Positions 40,901 to 49,684 of a stretch of DNA of 64,000 bases are shown piece by piece. The notes beneath the pieces are model-generated. The model saw only the letters and a list, made by a program, of their open reading frames with translations. It searched no databases and was not told where the DNA came from. Where the stretch lies: positions 1-64,000 of the forward strand of contig NZ_JAQGLC010000186.1 in the NCBI RefSeq assembly GCF_028293085.1. Direction: 5' to 3'. Numbering within the stretch: the stretch's first letter is position 1; the number at the start of each line of letters is the position of its first letter. Position numbers and translations under genes: made by a program. The DNA comes from Sphingomonas bacterium. GTDB lineage: Bacteria > Pseudomonadota > Alphaproteobacteria > Sphingomonadales > Sphingomonadaceae.

Positions 40901-41255
40901 AGACGCCCGGCAGGCGCTGGATCGATTCGGCCAGGTTCGCGTCAGGGAAATCGGCGATGTCCTCGGCGGTGATCGCGTCGATGATCTGGTTGGAGCGGCG
41001 CTTCTTGTCGAGCGCGTTCTCGAGGCTGGCGCGAAAGCCGGTGACGACGATGTCGGACGTTTCCCCGTCCGCCGATTCAGTCGCAACGGCCTGTACCGCG
41101 GCCGGTTCGGCCACAGGCACGGTCGCGGCCGGGACCGCCGCGGCCGCCTTCAATGGATGCGCCAGCGCCGCCATGGGTGCCAGCGTTGTCAATCCGAGCG
41201 TCAAGACAGTGATAGAGCTGCCGCCAAGCAGCATTCGGGCGTTGATCGCCATCAT
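37938..41255 (-). CDS. TonB-dependent receptor (carbohydrate/pectin-type)
   Basis: VTGFRASLENALDKKRRSNQIIDAITAEDIADFPDANLAESIQRLPGVSIDRDNGEGRTITVRGLGGDFQQTRLNG; located immediately upstream of GH28 and pectate lyase genes. Confidence 0.95.
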   Translation of the reverse strand: MMAINARMLLGGSSITVLTLGLTTLAPMAALAHPLKAAAAVPAATVPVAEPAAVQAVATESADGETSDIVVTGFRASLENALDKKRRSNQIIDAITAEDIADFPDANLAESIQRLPGVSIDRDNGEGRTITVRGLGGDFQQTRLNGADAQSAAGGNNSDSGANRSRGFDFNTFASELFGGVTITKTTSAANDEGSLGAIIDLTTGRPLSFKTNRLSFGGEAEYRENGETFNPRLTALVSHHFADNFAVMGTVAYQKQEQQIDAYRRNIGQFDYTYRNSQHNGKTPNVFGFAQPSTAGTGVTYGSDPAAYALVTPTTLIPALPSIGRQELSYERLGATATAQWRPTSRTEIIADFVYSRYTQDSVNTGITTIGLNRNGTNARVQQNTLRAVNTANGLADRVALYPTCTQSTIIDCGQAMNGTNLVAGMRNSYNPNNLNPFDYYNSVGSPGYIANTNQIAYYNELIGRPSTIIRAAHVNGAGEADYLVLDDVDWRSFADAQYGKTNFIQGTLNFTQELSDSFRADGTIGYSRSEFSSIGLLAEFNAIDRDNYTFDERGDGKMPIFSPGFDVANPANWSLVKGLSTIRYFTNIVTNEFRVGRLNFALDMVPDKLTMRFGGTYKQFDFGSDQGRRNQSIEAINPTLAEARLGITDLGQTVGFGQGLNVPAGTPTSYYAPDLDKFRQQFGIDCNCINKWGDFRAVVDGRQRNAVTERDLSGFFQIDYKFELFGRPLRGDAGLRIARTRVAGNGSVGGADGVLGLPVTAHNEYFDWLPSANVNYEPFDGFLVRFAAADVIARPQLSNLTPGTTAFASGLATTGAAPTVTIGNPYLKPFRATNFDLSFEKYFGKGGLVSVTLFSKDIASFPQQIAGEAPLSSVFEPALYDQVVASMTSPTLQAYTLAGGTWAIRQFRDAPGGVIKGIEVNAQTDFFFLPAPFDDFGITANYTHISSKLSYLTGTALSTLQTGSTPTASNTYAEGPFLNTSPDAFNATLYYENKLWSARVSGSYRKRYVNRFPLASGTCSVGTTTSAGGPCNSPVFADFGYNENTLNVDFAFAWNITKFAKLTLEGRNLTNDPQYRTMYAAEPVSQTYASTGRIFTAGARLSF

Positions 41256-41284
41256 ATTCCCTCTCCCGGTCGATCCGGCGCTTT

Positions 41285-41322
41285 ATGACACCGGTATCTT
41301 TTTTGTAGATGACACCGGTATC
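41285..41322. promoter_or_regulatory. two direct copies of ATGACACCGGTATC (41285-41298, 41309-41322) upstream of pectin TonB receptor
   Basis: Identical near-palindromic 14-mers with central CG, 24 bp apart, 30-67 bp upstream of the receptor start. Confidence 0.65.
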
Positions 41323-41509
41323 AATGCTGCTTTCGAAGCGCAAGACCCCAGATCGAGCCGGGCACCAGACTGATCCACTTCGGCTCTATTCGCGCCGTCC
41401 GACTGTCGCCACGAGAGCCGGCCACGCGCTGACAGGGTGGTTGGGCGACCTGAATGTCCCGTAACGGATCTATTACCTGGAAACGGCAAGCCCCGGTAAA
41501 CGCAGTGCC

Positions 41510-41959
41510 CCGGAGCGCCGCGCGGAATCGTGATGCTCGAAGGCTGGGCATGCCGGTACAAATTGCTCCCCGAAGGCGGGCGCCAGATCATGGCCTTCAT
41601 GCGACCAGCCCGATATTGCGGGCGCGCAGATAGAGCTCGCACATCAGATGCGCGACCCGCGCGACGCTCGATCGGCGGCCCATGCTGACGTGAAGAGCGC
41701 CCCCAGATTGCTCGCGCGCTGTGGTCGACCCAGCTGGTCGACGAGGGGACGTTGCGCGCCTGGCTGGTTCGATCATATGCTAAAATCGGTAAGGAGGGCG
41801 ATGTCCAACAGGTTTGTCGAAAAGCTTCGAGGTTTTGCCGCGCTGAGCGACGAGGATGTCGCCCTGCTCGTAGGGGCGACGGCGAAGACGCGGACGATCG
41901 CGCCGCGGCAGGATCTGATCCGCGAGGGAGACCGGCCCGGGCCGCGACGATCGCGATGA
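41510..41959. pseudogene. scrambled Crp/Fnr family regulator remnants (fragments on both strands)
   Basis: (+) about 41527-41601 GIVMLEGWACRYKLLPEGGRQIMAFM; (-) about 41692-41601 VSMGRRSSVARVAHLMCELYLRARNIGLVA; (+) about 41698-41768 RPQIARALWSTQLVDEGTLRAWLV; (+) 41801-41959 MSNRFVEKLRGFAALSDEDVALLVGATAKTRTIAPRQDLIREGDRPGP. Confidence 0.75.
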
Positions 41960-42003
41960 GCTTCCAGACCGACGTACGATGAAACTGCGCGGCGGCGCGG
42001 CGC

Positions 42004-42924
42004 TCACCGCCCGTCGTTCATTTCCCAGGACAAGGTCGGCCGCAGCCGCTCGACCAGGAAGTCGATAAAGGCGCGGACGCGCACCGGCATCACCTGATGG
42101 TGCGGGAACACCGCGAAGAAGCTCTTGCCCGGCGGGCGCCAGCCCGGCAGCACCTCGGCCATCCGCCCCTCCGCCAGGTCGCGCTTGCAGATGAAGGCGG
42201 GCAGAGCGGCGACGCCCAGGCCCGACAGGACCGATTGCCGGAGCAGCATCAAATCGTTGCAGATCAGCCGCGGGCGGAAGGCGACGATCGCATGGTCGGC
42301 GCCCTTGTCGAGATGCCACTGCGCCTTCACGTCGACCGAACCCCAGGCGAGCAGGTCGAAGCGCGGCAGGTCGACATGGCTCTGCGGCACGCCGTGCCGC
42401 TCGAGATAATCGGGCGCGGCATACAGGCCATATTCGGTCGCGCCGAGCTTGGTCGTCATCAGCGAGGCCTCGGCGAGTGGCAGCGTGTCGGCGACGATCG
42501 CCACGTCGAAGCCGTCGCGGAAATGATCGACCGTCTCGTTCGACAGCACCGTCACCAGCCGCACGTCGGGATAGGCCTTGAGATAGTCGGTGAGCAATGG
42601 CGCGAGCAGCGTGCGGTCGAGCTCGTGCGGCACCGAAATCCGCAACAGCCCGCGCGGGCGGCTGTGCTGGACCTGGACCGCATTGGCCCCGTCGCGCAGC
42701 ACGCCCAGGCAGCGCTGGGCATATTCGAAGAATACCTGGCCCTGCTCGGTGATGGTGATGCCGTGAGTCGTGCGCCGGAGCAATTGCGCGCCGAGCTTCT
42801 CCTCCAATCGGGTCAGGCGGCGGCTGACCGTCGATTTGGGCACGCCCAGGCCGGTTGCGGCGCGCGTCAGGCTTTCCAGCTCGACGACCTTGGCGAAGAC
42901 GAGAAGGTCGCCGGTTTCTATCAC
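42004..42924 (-). CDS. LysR family transcriptional regulator
   Basis: DLLVFAKVVELESLTRAATGLGVPKSTVSRRLTRLEEKLGAQLLRRTTHGITITEQGQVFFEYAQRCL. Confidence 0.94.
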   Translation of the reverse strand: MIETGDLLVFAKVVELESLTRAATGLGVPKSTVSRRLTRLEEKLGAQLLRRTTHGITITEQGQVFFEYAQRCLGVLRDGANAVQVQHSRPRGLLRISVPHELDRTLLAPLLTDYLKAYPDVRLVTVLSNETVDHFRDGFDVAIVADTLPLAEASLMTTKLGATEYGLYAAPDYLERHGVPQSHVDLPRFDLLAWGSVDVKAQWHLDKGADHAIVAFRPRLICNDLMLLRQSVLSGLGVAALPAFICKRDLAEGRMAEVLPGWRPPGKSFFAVFPHHQVMPVRVRAFIDFLVERLRPTLSWEMNDGR

Positions 42925-43050
42925 GATGCCTGCCCAATATAGTGAAACCTGACCCCGGGGGATATGGGCCGGTGTTGCGATAGCGCTAACACTATGTTGC
43001 TTATGTCCTCACTTACGGCCCCGTGCAACGGCGTTCATAAGCCCCGTCCG

Positions 43051-43077
43051 TCGGATCACATAAGATATATGATCCGA
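43051..43077. promoter_or_regulatory. inverted repeat TCGGATCA-N11-TGATCCGA upstream of TonB receptor
   Basis: 8-bp perfect arms ending 31 bp before the start codon at 43109. Confidence 0.45.
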
Positions 43078-43108
43078 TCCGTGATAAACCTTTTGGAGGG
43101 GAATCGGG

Positions 43109-46100
43109 ATGAAAATCTCGTCGATATTGCACGTCGGCTGTTCGGCCATGGCGCTCGCTTTTGCGACCGCAGCGCACGCACAGGCATCTCCGACCGCCGG
43201 GGCGGCAACGCCGCAGGCCACCGATCAGGCAATCGCCGAACCGGTAACACCGCAGGCCGCCGCCGCCGATCAGCCACTTCCTGCTGCCGATCAAGCCCCT
43301 TCCGCCACCGAAGGCGACATCGTCGTCACCGGCTCGCGCGTCATCAGCAACAGCAACAACTCGCCGACCCCGCTGACGACGGTTTCGACCGAGAAGCTGG
43401 CGCAGATCACCCCGTCCAACATTCCGGACGCGCTCAACAAGCTGCCGTCCTTCGCGCTGTCGAGCAGCACGCGCACCAGCAACAACCCCTCCTCCAACGG
43501 CGCGGGCAACTTCCTCAACCTGCGCGGCTTCGGCGCGCAGCGTACCCTGATCCTGCTCGACGGCGCCCGCGTGCCGCCGACCGCCGCCAACGGCACCGTC
43601 GACATCAACACCTTGCCCCAGATGCTGATGTCGCGCGTCGACGTCGTCACCGGCGGTGCGTCGGCGGTCTATGGTTCGGACGCCGTCACCGGCGTGGTCA
43701 ATTTCGTGCTCGACAAGAAGTTCGACGGGATCAAGGCGACCGCCCAGGCCGGTATTTCGGATTATGGCGATGCTGCCTCATACCGCATCGGCGTCGCCGC
43801 GGGCACGAGCCTGATGGATGGCCGCCTGCATATCGAGGGCAGCTACGAGCATTATTATTCGGACGGCATCCAGGACAAGCTGGACCGGCCCTATGGCCAA
43901 TATTCCTATACCACGACCGGCGCCGGCACCGCGGCCAGCCCGTTCCATCTGAACATCAACTCTCGCCTGCCGATCGGCTATACCCCGGGCGGTTACTTCT
44001 CGATCGCGAAGGGCGCGAATGCCGGCCCCGGCGCGCTGTTCGGCGATTACACCTTCGGCTCGACCGGCCAGCTCGTCCCCTTCACCCACGGCCTGCCCAG
44101 CGGCTCGACCGGCACGGAAAGCGGCGGCGACGGCGGCGACGGCAATATGGGCTTTGGCAAGGGCGCCGATACCTGGCTCACTGCCAAGCTGCGCAGCGAC
44201 CAGGCGTTCGGCCGGTTCGATTTCGACATCAGCGACCATATCCGCCTCTACGGCCAGGGCACCTACGCCACCTCGACCAACTTCGCGGTGTTCTACCCGC
44301 AATGGTTCAGCGCGACGATCCTGGCGACCAACCCCTATCTGCCCCAGTCAGTGCGCGACGGCCTCGCCGCCAACGGCACCTCGCGCTTCACCTTCTCGCG
44401 CTCGTTCCAGAACGAGCCGGGCTCGGGCTCGCTCGGCCAGACGCGCAGCTATAACGCGACGATCGGGCTTGAGGGCGACATCGCGAACTTCCGCTGGAAC
44501 GCCTATTATACGCATGGCGACAGCCAGCTGCACGAGACCGATCCGGGCAACATCAACCAGGAGCAGCTGATCGCGGCGCTGGATTCGGTGGTCGGCTCGA
44601 ACGGCCAGATCGTCTGCCGCGTGTCGACGACGGCTGCGGGTGCGGCGAAATATCCGGGCTGCCAGCCATTCAATCCGTTCGGCCCGAACAGCGAGACGGC
44701 GGGCACCTTCCAGTACTTCGATCACCCGACCGATTTCACCCTGACCAACAAGCTCGACGATTTCGCGGCCAGCGTCACCGGCAAGCTGTTCGATAACTGG
44801 GCGGGCCCGGTCAACGTCGCGGTCAGCGGCGAATATCGCGACTTCTCGCTGCAGATACAGAGCAACTATCTGCCCACCTCGCTGGTCGATTGCTCGCTGC
44901 TCAATGCGCAGACCTGCCCGGGCACCAACACCACCAACGGCGCGCTGAATCCGGTCACGCAGACCCCCGCGCTCTGGGCGTTGAACGTGGTCAGCCCGGT
45001 CTTCGCCAGCGAGAATGTCGCCGAGATCGCGGGCGAGGTCGATTTCCCGCTGCTCCGCGATTTCGCCATCGCCAGGTCGCTCGATCTGAACGCGGCGGTC
45101 CGGTATACGCATTACAGCATCACCGGCGGCGCCACCACGTGGAAGCTGGGCTTCACCTGGGAAGTCAATGACGACCTGAAGTTCCGCGGCACCCGCTCGC
45201 GCGATTTCCGGGCGCCGACCCTGCAGGATCTGTTCAACCCGATCCAGGCCGGCATCAGCTCGTACAATGACGTGCTGACCAGCCAGTCGATCCCCAACAT
45301 GATCGTCCAGACCCAGGGCAACCCGGATCTGAAGCCCGAGGTCGCCAACACCCTGACCCTCGGCGTGGTGTACAAGCCGCACTTCATTCCGGGCTTCAGC
45401 GTCTCGGCGGACTGGTACAAGATCAAGATCGCCAACGCGATCGCCAACGTCTCGGGCACCGACGCGACCGTGCAGAACGAGTGCATCGCCTCTGGCGGCA
45501 GTTCGCCCTTCTGCGCCTTCTTCGTCGGCCGGCCCGGCCCGCTCACCGATCATTCGGCGGGCAACGTGCCGACCAAGGTGCTGTCGCAGCCGTTCAACGT
45601 GGCCAAGACCGAGACCTATGGCGTGGACGGCGAGATCAACTACCACACCATTGCGCCCGGCATCGGCAACAATGCCGGCAGCGTGGATATCCGCACCCTC
45701 ATCTCCTATCAGCCCAAGCTGACGGCGCAGACGCTGCCTGGTTCGGTGGTCACCGATGCGGCGGGCGCGGTCGGTCTCGCCGAATGGCGCCTGTCCTTCG
45801 ATCTCGGCTATACCACCGGCCCGTTCCATATCGGCGCCGAGGAGCGGTGGCACAGCAGCGAGTTCCGCAGCTCGAACCCGCTTCAGGTCTATGCCGAGGG
45901 CAAGATCCCGGCGATCGCCTATACGGATCTCAATGTGAGCTACAAATTCGGCCACGCGTCGAGTTCGAGCAAGCCGTTCGAGACCTTCGTCTCGATCGAG
46001 AATCTGTTCAACAAGCAGCCGGCGCTGTTCATCGGCTCCGGCCTGGCCGGCGCGCCGGGCTTCACCTACCCGGCGCCGCGCGACCAGGACGTGGTCGGCC

Positions 46101-46135
46101 GCTACTTCACCGCAGGCGTCCGCGCCCGCTTCTAG
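43109..46135 (+). CDS. TonB-dependent receptor
   Basis: Signal peptide; DIVVTGSRVISNSNNSPTPLTTVSTEKLAQ; VDVVTGGASAVYGSDAVTGVVNFVLDKKFDGIKA; C-terminal AGVRARF. Confidence 0.95.
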   Translation: MKISSILHVGCSAMALAFATAAHAQASPTAGAATPQATDQAIAEPVTPQAAAADQPLPAADQAPSATEGDIVVTGSRVISNSNNSPTPLTTVSTEKLAQITPSNIPDALNKLPSFALSSSTRTSNNPSSNGAGNFLNLRGFGAQRTLILLDGARVPPTAANGTVDINTLPQMLMSRVDVVTGGASAVYGSDAVTGVVNFVLDKKFDGIKATAQAGISDYGDAASYRIGVAAGTSLMDGRLHIEGSYEHYYSDGIQDKLDRPYGQYSYTTTGAGTAASPFHLNINSRLPIGYTPGGYFSIAKGANAGPGALFGDYTFGSTGQLVPFTHGLPSGSTGTESGGDGGDGNMGFGKGADTWLTAKLRSDQAFGRFDFDISDHIRLYGQGTYATSTNFAVFYPQWFSATILATNPYLPQSVRDGLAANGTSRFTFSRSFQNEPGSGSLGQTRSYNATIGLEGDIANFRWNAYYTHGDSQLHETDPGNINQEQLIAALDSVVGSNGQIVCRVSTTAAGAAKYPGCQPFNPFGPNSETAGTFQYFDHPTDFTLTNKLDDFAASVTGKLFDNWAGPVNVAVSGEYRDFSLQIQSNYLPTSLVDCSLLNAQTCPGTNTTNGALNPVTQTPALWALNVVSPVFASENVAEIAGEVDFPLLRDFAIARSLDLNAAVRYTHYSITGGATTWKLGFTWEVNDDLKFRGTRSRDFRAPTLQDLFNPIQAGISSYNDVLTSQSIPNMIVQTQGNPDLKPEVANTLTLGVVYKPHFIPGFSVSADWYKIKIANAIANVSGTDATVQNECIASGGSSPFCAFFVGRPGPLTDHSAGNVPTKVLSQPFNVAKTETYGVDGEINYHTIAPGIGNNAGSVDIRTLISYQPKLTAQTLPGSVVTDAAGAVGLAEWRLSFDLGYTTGPFHIGAEERWHSSEFRSSNPLQVYAEGKIPAIAYTDLNVSYKFGHASSSSKPFETFVSIENLFNKQPALFIGSGLAGAPGFTYPAPRDQDVVGRYFTAGVRARF

Positions 46136-46206
46136 GTTCCCTCCCGGAAAGGACCCCGTGCCCGCTTTTTTGACTGGGCGGTCACGGGCCTTTTCGATCC
46201 CCCCTG

Positions 46207-46243
46207 GACCGGTGGCGCCCCCTGGTGCCACCGGTCTTTTTTT
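46207..46243 (+). terminator. Rho-independent terminator
   Basis: GACCGGTGGC / GCCACCGGTC 10-bp perfect stem, 10-nt loop, followed by TTTTTTT; downstream of the TonB receptor. Confidence 0.9.
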
Positions 46244-46325
46244 GTTTGGGGGTGAAGGGCTTGCCACCAACCACCCGGTCACCCCGGACTGGTTCGGCGA
46301 TGATACCCGTCGACATGTAATCCGT

Positions 46326-47471
46326 TTACTTCCCCGGCGAGTCCGCCAACAGCTTCATCACGATCACATTGCGATACTCGGCCCCGGGATCCAGCCGCGC
46401 CGACGGGAAGCCCGGATGGTTTACCGCGTCGGGAAAATTCTCCGCCTCCAGCGCGATCCCGTCGCCCTGGCGATAGGCGCGCCCGGCCTTGCCGATCATC
46501 GCGCCGTTCAGCGAATTGCCGCTATACACCTGCAGTCCCGGCGCATCGGTCGACAATTCCAGCGTGCGCCCCGATGCCGGATCGCGCAGCCGCGCCGCCA
46601 GCCGTATCGTGCCCGCCGCTCCGCGCAGCACGAAATTATGGTCGTACCCGCGCGCGATCCGGATCTGCGGATCGCCCGCATCGCGCACCCGCACATCGAC
46701 GATTTCGGGCGCCCGGAAATCGAACGCCGTGCCGGATACGGGCACGATCTCGCCGGTCGGGATCGAATCCGCGTCGATCGGCGTATACCCGTCGGCGAAT
46801 ACCGTCAGCACATTGTCGAGCGCGCGGCCCTCCTCCTCGCCGGCCATGTTGAAATAGCTGTGGTTGGTCAGGTTCACGACGGTCGGCTTGTCGGTGGTCG
46901 CGCGATAGTCGATCGTCAGCCGGTCCTGCTCGTCGAGCGAGAAGATCGCATGCACCGAGAGCGTGCCGGGGAAGCCCTGGTCGCCGTCCGGGCTGACATG
47001 GACCAGGGTCACACGCGCCACCGGCCCGCTCTCGATCGATTCCACCTGCCACACCGCCTTGTCGAATCCGCGCGGCCCGCCGTGCAGGTTCGCGATCCGC
47101 CCGTTGACGCCGGGCAGGGTATAGGTCTTGCCGTCGAGCGTGAAATTCCCCTTGGCGATGCGATTGGCGACCCGCCCGACGGTCGCGCCGAAAAAGGCGC
47201 CGCCTTTCTCATACCCCGCAATGTCGGAATAGCCGAGTACCACATCCTCGCTGATGCCCTTGCGGTCCGGCGCGCGCAGCGACTGCAAGGTCGCGCCGTA
47301 CGTCAGCACCGTCGCGCTCACGCCATGCCCGTTGGTCAGGGTGATCGCCTCGATCGCGGTGCCGTCCTGCAGCGTGCCGAACGCGGCGCGCTTCGCCTCG
47401 GATGCCGCCGCGGGCGCGGTCGCCGCGGCGAGGGCGAGGAGCGAAACGGCGGCTTTCGACAGCGGTGACAT
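46326..47471 (-). CDS. aldose 1-epimerase (galactose mutarotase), secreted
   Basis: Signal peptide MSPLSKAAVSLLALAAATAPAAA; LTYGATLQSLRAPDRKG, NLHGGPRGFDKAVW, VVNLTNHSYFNMAGE, LQVYSGNSL. Confidence 0.94.
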   Translation of the reverse strand: MSPLSKAAVSLLALAAATAPAAASEAKRAAFGTLQDGTAIEAITLTNGHGVSATVLTYGATLQSLRAPDRKGISEDVVLGYSDIAGYEKGGAFFGATVGRVANRIAKGNFTLDGKTYTLPGVNGRIANLHGGPRGFDKAVWQVESIESGPVARVTLVHVSPDGDQGFPGTLSVHAIFSLDEQDRLTIDYRATTDKPTVVNLTNHSYFNMAGEEEGRALDNVLTVFADGYTPIDADSIPTGEIVPVSGTAFDFRAPEIVDVRVRDAGDPQIRIARGYDHNFVLRGAAGTIRLAARLRDPASGRTLELSTDAPGLQVYSGNSLNGAMIGKAGRAYRQGDGIALEAENFPDAVNHPGFPSARLDPGAEYRNVIVMKLLADSPGK

Positions 47472-47646
47472 GGACGGTCTTCTCCCCTCGGGTACTAGCG
47501 ACGAATCCGCCCGGTTCACCCTAGTGGATCGGTGCGCGCTTGCCATGCCGAAAGGCGCGGATTTGCGCGGTTTTCGCACGAAAAATCGCCTGTTTCGCCG
47601 CGATCGGCTATCCTGGCGCCAGCAAGCCGAGTCGGGAGTTTCGCGC

Positions 47647-48027
47647 ATGCCCGTTGAGCTGAATCACACCATCGTCTGGTGCCGCGACAAACAGACGTCT
47701 GCGGCCTTTCTCGCCGGCATTCTGGGCCGCCCGGATCCGAAGCCCTTCATGCAGTTCATGGTGGTCGATCTCGACAATGGCGTCTCGCTCGATTTCATGG
47801 AGAAGCAGGGCGACGTCGCGCTGCAGCATTATGCCTTCCTGCTCGGCGAGGAGGATTTCGACGCTGCGTTCGCCCGCATCCGCGCGGCCGGGCTCGATCA
47901 CTGGGCGGATCCGGCGCGTACCAAACCGGGCGAGATCAACCATCATGACGGCGGGCGCGGCGTCTATTTCCCCGACCCGAACGGCCATCTGCTCGAGATC
48001 ATCACCAGGCCGTACGGCACGGGGTAA
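47647..48027 (+). CDS. VOC family protein (glyoxalase/dioxygenase-like)
   Basis: MPVELNHTIVWCRDKQTSAAFLAGILG; GRGVYFPDPNGHLLEIITRPYG. Confidence 0.9.
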   Translation: MPVELNHTIVWCRDKQTSAAFLAGILGRPDPKPFMQFMVVDLDNGVSLDFMEKQGDVALQHYAFLLGEEDFDAAFARIRAAGLDHWADPARTKPGEINHHDGGRGVYFPDPNGHLLEIITRPYGTG

Positions 48028-48031
48028 GCGC

Positions 48032-48589
48032 TCAGGCCCGAGTCCAGTCCATGAACCAGCCCTCGTCCCAGCTCCTGCCGCCATCGCGCGACACGCCCTG
48101 GCGCCAGCGGCACGAGGTCGGGGTGATCCGGTCCCACACCCCGCGCGCGACGATCGGCTTGCCGTCCTCCACATCTTCCGAGGTGAAGGTGCCGGCGCCG
48201 TTCTCGAACGATCCCGGCATCCCCGGCGTGGTCAGCACGCCCGACTTCGCATTGACCCAGAAATCGGACCAGATCTTCTGCTCCATATCGAGCAATCGCA
48301 GCCCCATGCCGGAAAAGCCCCGCGCCGGAATGCGTAGTTCCTCGACGCCGCCCACGCCGCCCAGGATCGTCCAGCAGGTCGCCTCGCCGGCGAACTCGTC
48401 CCAGCCTTCGCCCTTCTTCATCCGGTGCGCGATGGCCCATTTGCCCGCGAGGAAATCGAAGTCTCCGGGCTTGCCGGGCGGCGCGGCCGGCGCGGCAGCC
48501 GCACCACCCGGGACCAACTGGCTCGCCGCAAGCCCCGCCGCCGCCTGAAGAACCGCGCGCCGCCCCATCCCCATTGCCCTTGTCGCCAT
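48032..48589 (-). CDS. conserved secreted protein, DUF1579-like
   Basis: Tat-like/signal N-terminus; FDFLAGKWAIAHRMKKGEGWDEFAGEATCWTILGG. Confidence 0.75.
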   Translation of the reverse strand: MATRAMGMGRRAVLQAAAGLAASQLVPGGAAAAPAAPPGKPGDFDFLAGKWAIAHRMKKGEGWDEFAGEATCWTILGGVGGVEELRIPARGFSGMGLRLLDMEQKIWSDFWVNAKSGVLTTPGMPGSFENGAGTFTSEDVEDGKPIVARGVWDRITPTSCRWRQGVSRDGGRSWDEGWFMDWTRA

Positions 48590-48671
48590 ATCCCATTTCC
48601 CGAGACGTCGATTGCCACCAGGGACGATCTACGCCCGTCATCCTGACAGACGACGTCAGCATTTATCTGTT

Positions 48672-49646
48672 ATGGGCTCGGAAATGCGCGCGAGCCGTCT
48701 CCTCTCGATCCTGATCCTCCTCCAGCTCCGCACGCGGATGACCGCCGAGGCGCTGGCCGAGGAGTTCGAGGTCTCGATCCGCACGATCTACCGCGACGTG
48801 GACGCGCTCAGCGCGGCCGGCGTGCCGGTCTATGGCGATCGCGGCCCGGGCGGCGGTTTCCAGTTGCTCGACGGGTATCGCACCAAACTCACCGGCCTCG
48901 CCGCCGACGAGGCCGAGGCGGTGTTCATGATCGGGATGCCCGGCCCGGCCGCCGCGCTCGGGCTCGGCGGCGCGGCATCGCGCGCGAGCGGCAAGCTCCT
49001 CGCCGCGCTCTCGCTCCAGGGCAGCGAAGGGGCCGGGCGGATGGGTACCCGCTTCCACCTCGATCCGGTCAATTGGTACCGCGCCGACGAGCCGGTGCCG
49101 CATCTGCCCGCGATCGCCCGCGCGGTGCTCGATCAGCATCCGGTGACGATGCGCTATGAAAGCTGGTCGGGGTTGCGCGACTGGCGGGTCGAGCCGCTCG
49201 GCCTCGTCCTCAAGGCTGGCGCCTGGTATCTCGTCGCACGCGGGCAGCGCGGCCTGCGCACCTTCCGCGTCTCCAACATCCTCGACCAGGAGGTAGCGGA
49301 GGACCGGTTCGAACGCCCCGCCGATTTCGACTTGCCGGCCTATTGGTCCGCCTCGCTCGAGCGCTTCGAAAAGGAGCTCCGCCCGGCCCGTGCGTCGATC
49401 CGCATCTCTGCCCTCGGCCGGCAGCGCCTGGCGGAACTCGGCGCCTATGCCGCCGAAGCGGTGGCCGCGGCGGAGGCGCCGGATGCCGAGGGATGGGCGG
49501 TGGTCACCCTGCCGATCGAGACGATCGACAAGGCAGCCTTAACCTTGCTCGGCCTCGGCCCCGAGGTGCGGGTGATCGAGCCCGTCGAGCTACGCCATCG
49601 CCTGCGCGACCTCGCAGAGGAGGTGATGGGAATGACCGCCGCCTGA
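48672..49646 (+). CDS. YafY-type HTH-WYL transcriptional regulator
   Basis: RASRLLSILILLQLRTRMTAEALAEEFEVSIRTIYRDVDALSAAGVPVYGDRGPGGGFQLLDGYRTKLTGL. Confidence 0.93.
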   Translation: MGSEMRASRLLSILILLQLRTRMTAEALAEEFEVSIRTIYRDVDALSAAGVPVYGDRGPGGGFQLLDGYRTKLTGLAADEAEAVFMIGMPGPAAALGLGGAASRASGKLLAALSLQGSEGAGRMGTRFHLDPVNWYRADEPVPHLPAIARAVLDQHPVTMRYESWSGLRDWRVEPLGLVLKAGAWYLVARGQRGLRTFRVSNILDQEVAEDRFERPADFDLPAYWSASLERFEKELRPARASIRISALGRQRLAELGAYAAEAVAAAEAPDAEGWAVVTLPIETIDKAALTLLGLGPEVRVIEPVELRHRLRDLAEEVMGMTAA

Positions 49647-49684
49647 CCGGGACCGTCACCCCGGCGCGACGGGGAGCCGATACC

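Noticed and set aside
41780-42937. 385-aa minus-strand ORF overlapping the LysR gene
   Set aside because: Different frame from the LysR protein, Arg/Ala-rich and without motifs.
44348-46282. 644-aa minus-strand ORF
   Set aside because: Antisense to the 43109 TonB receptor; no motifs.
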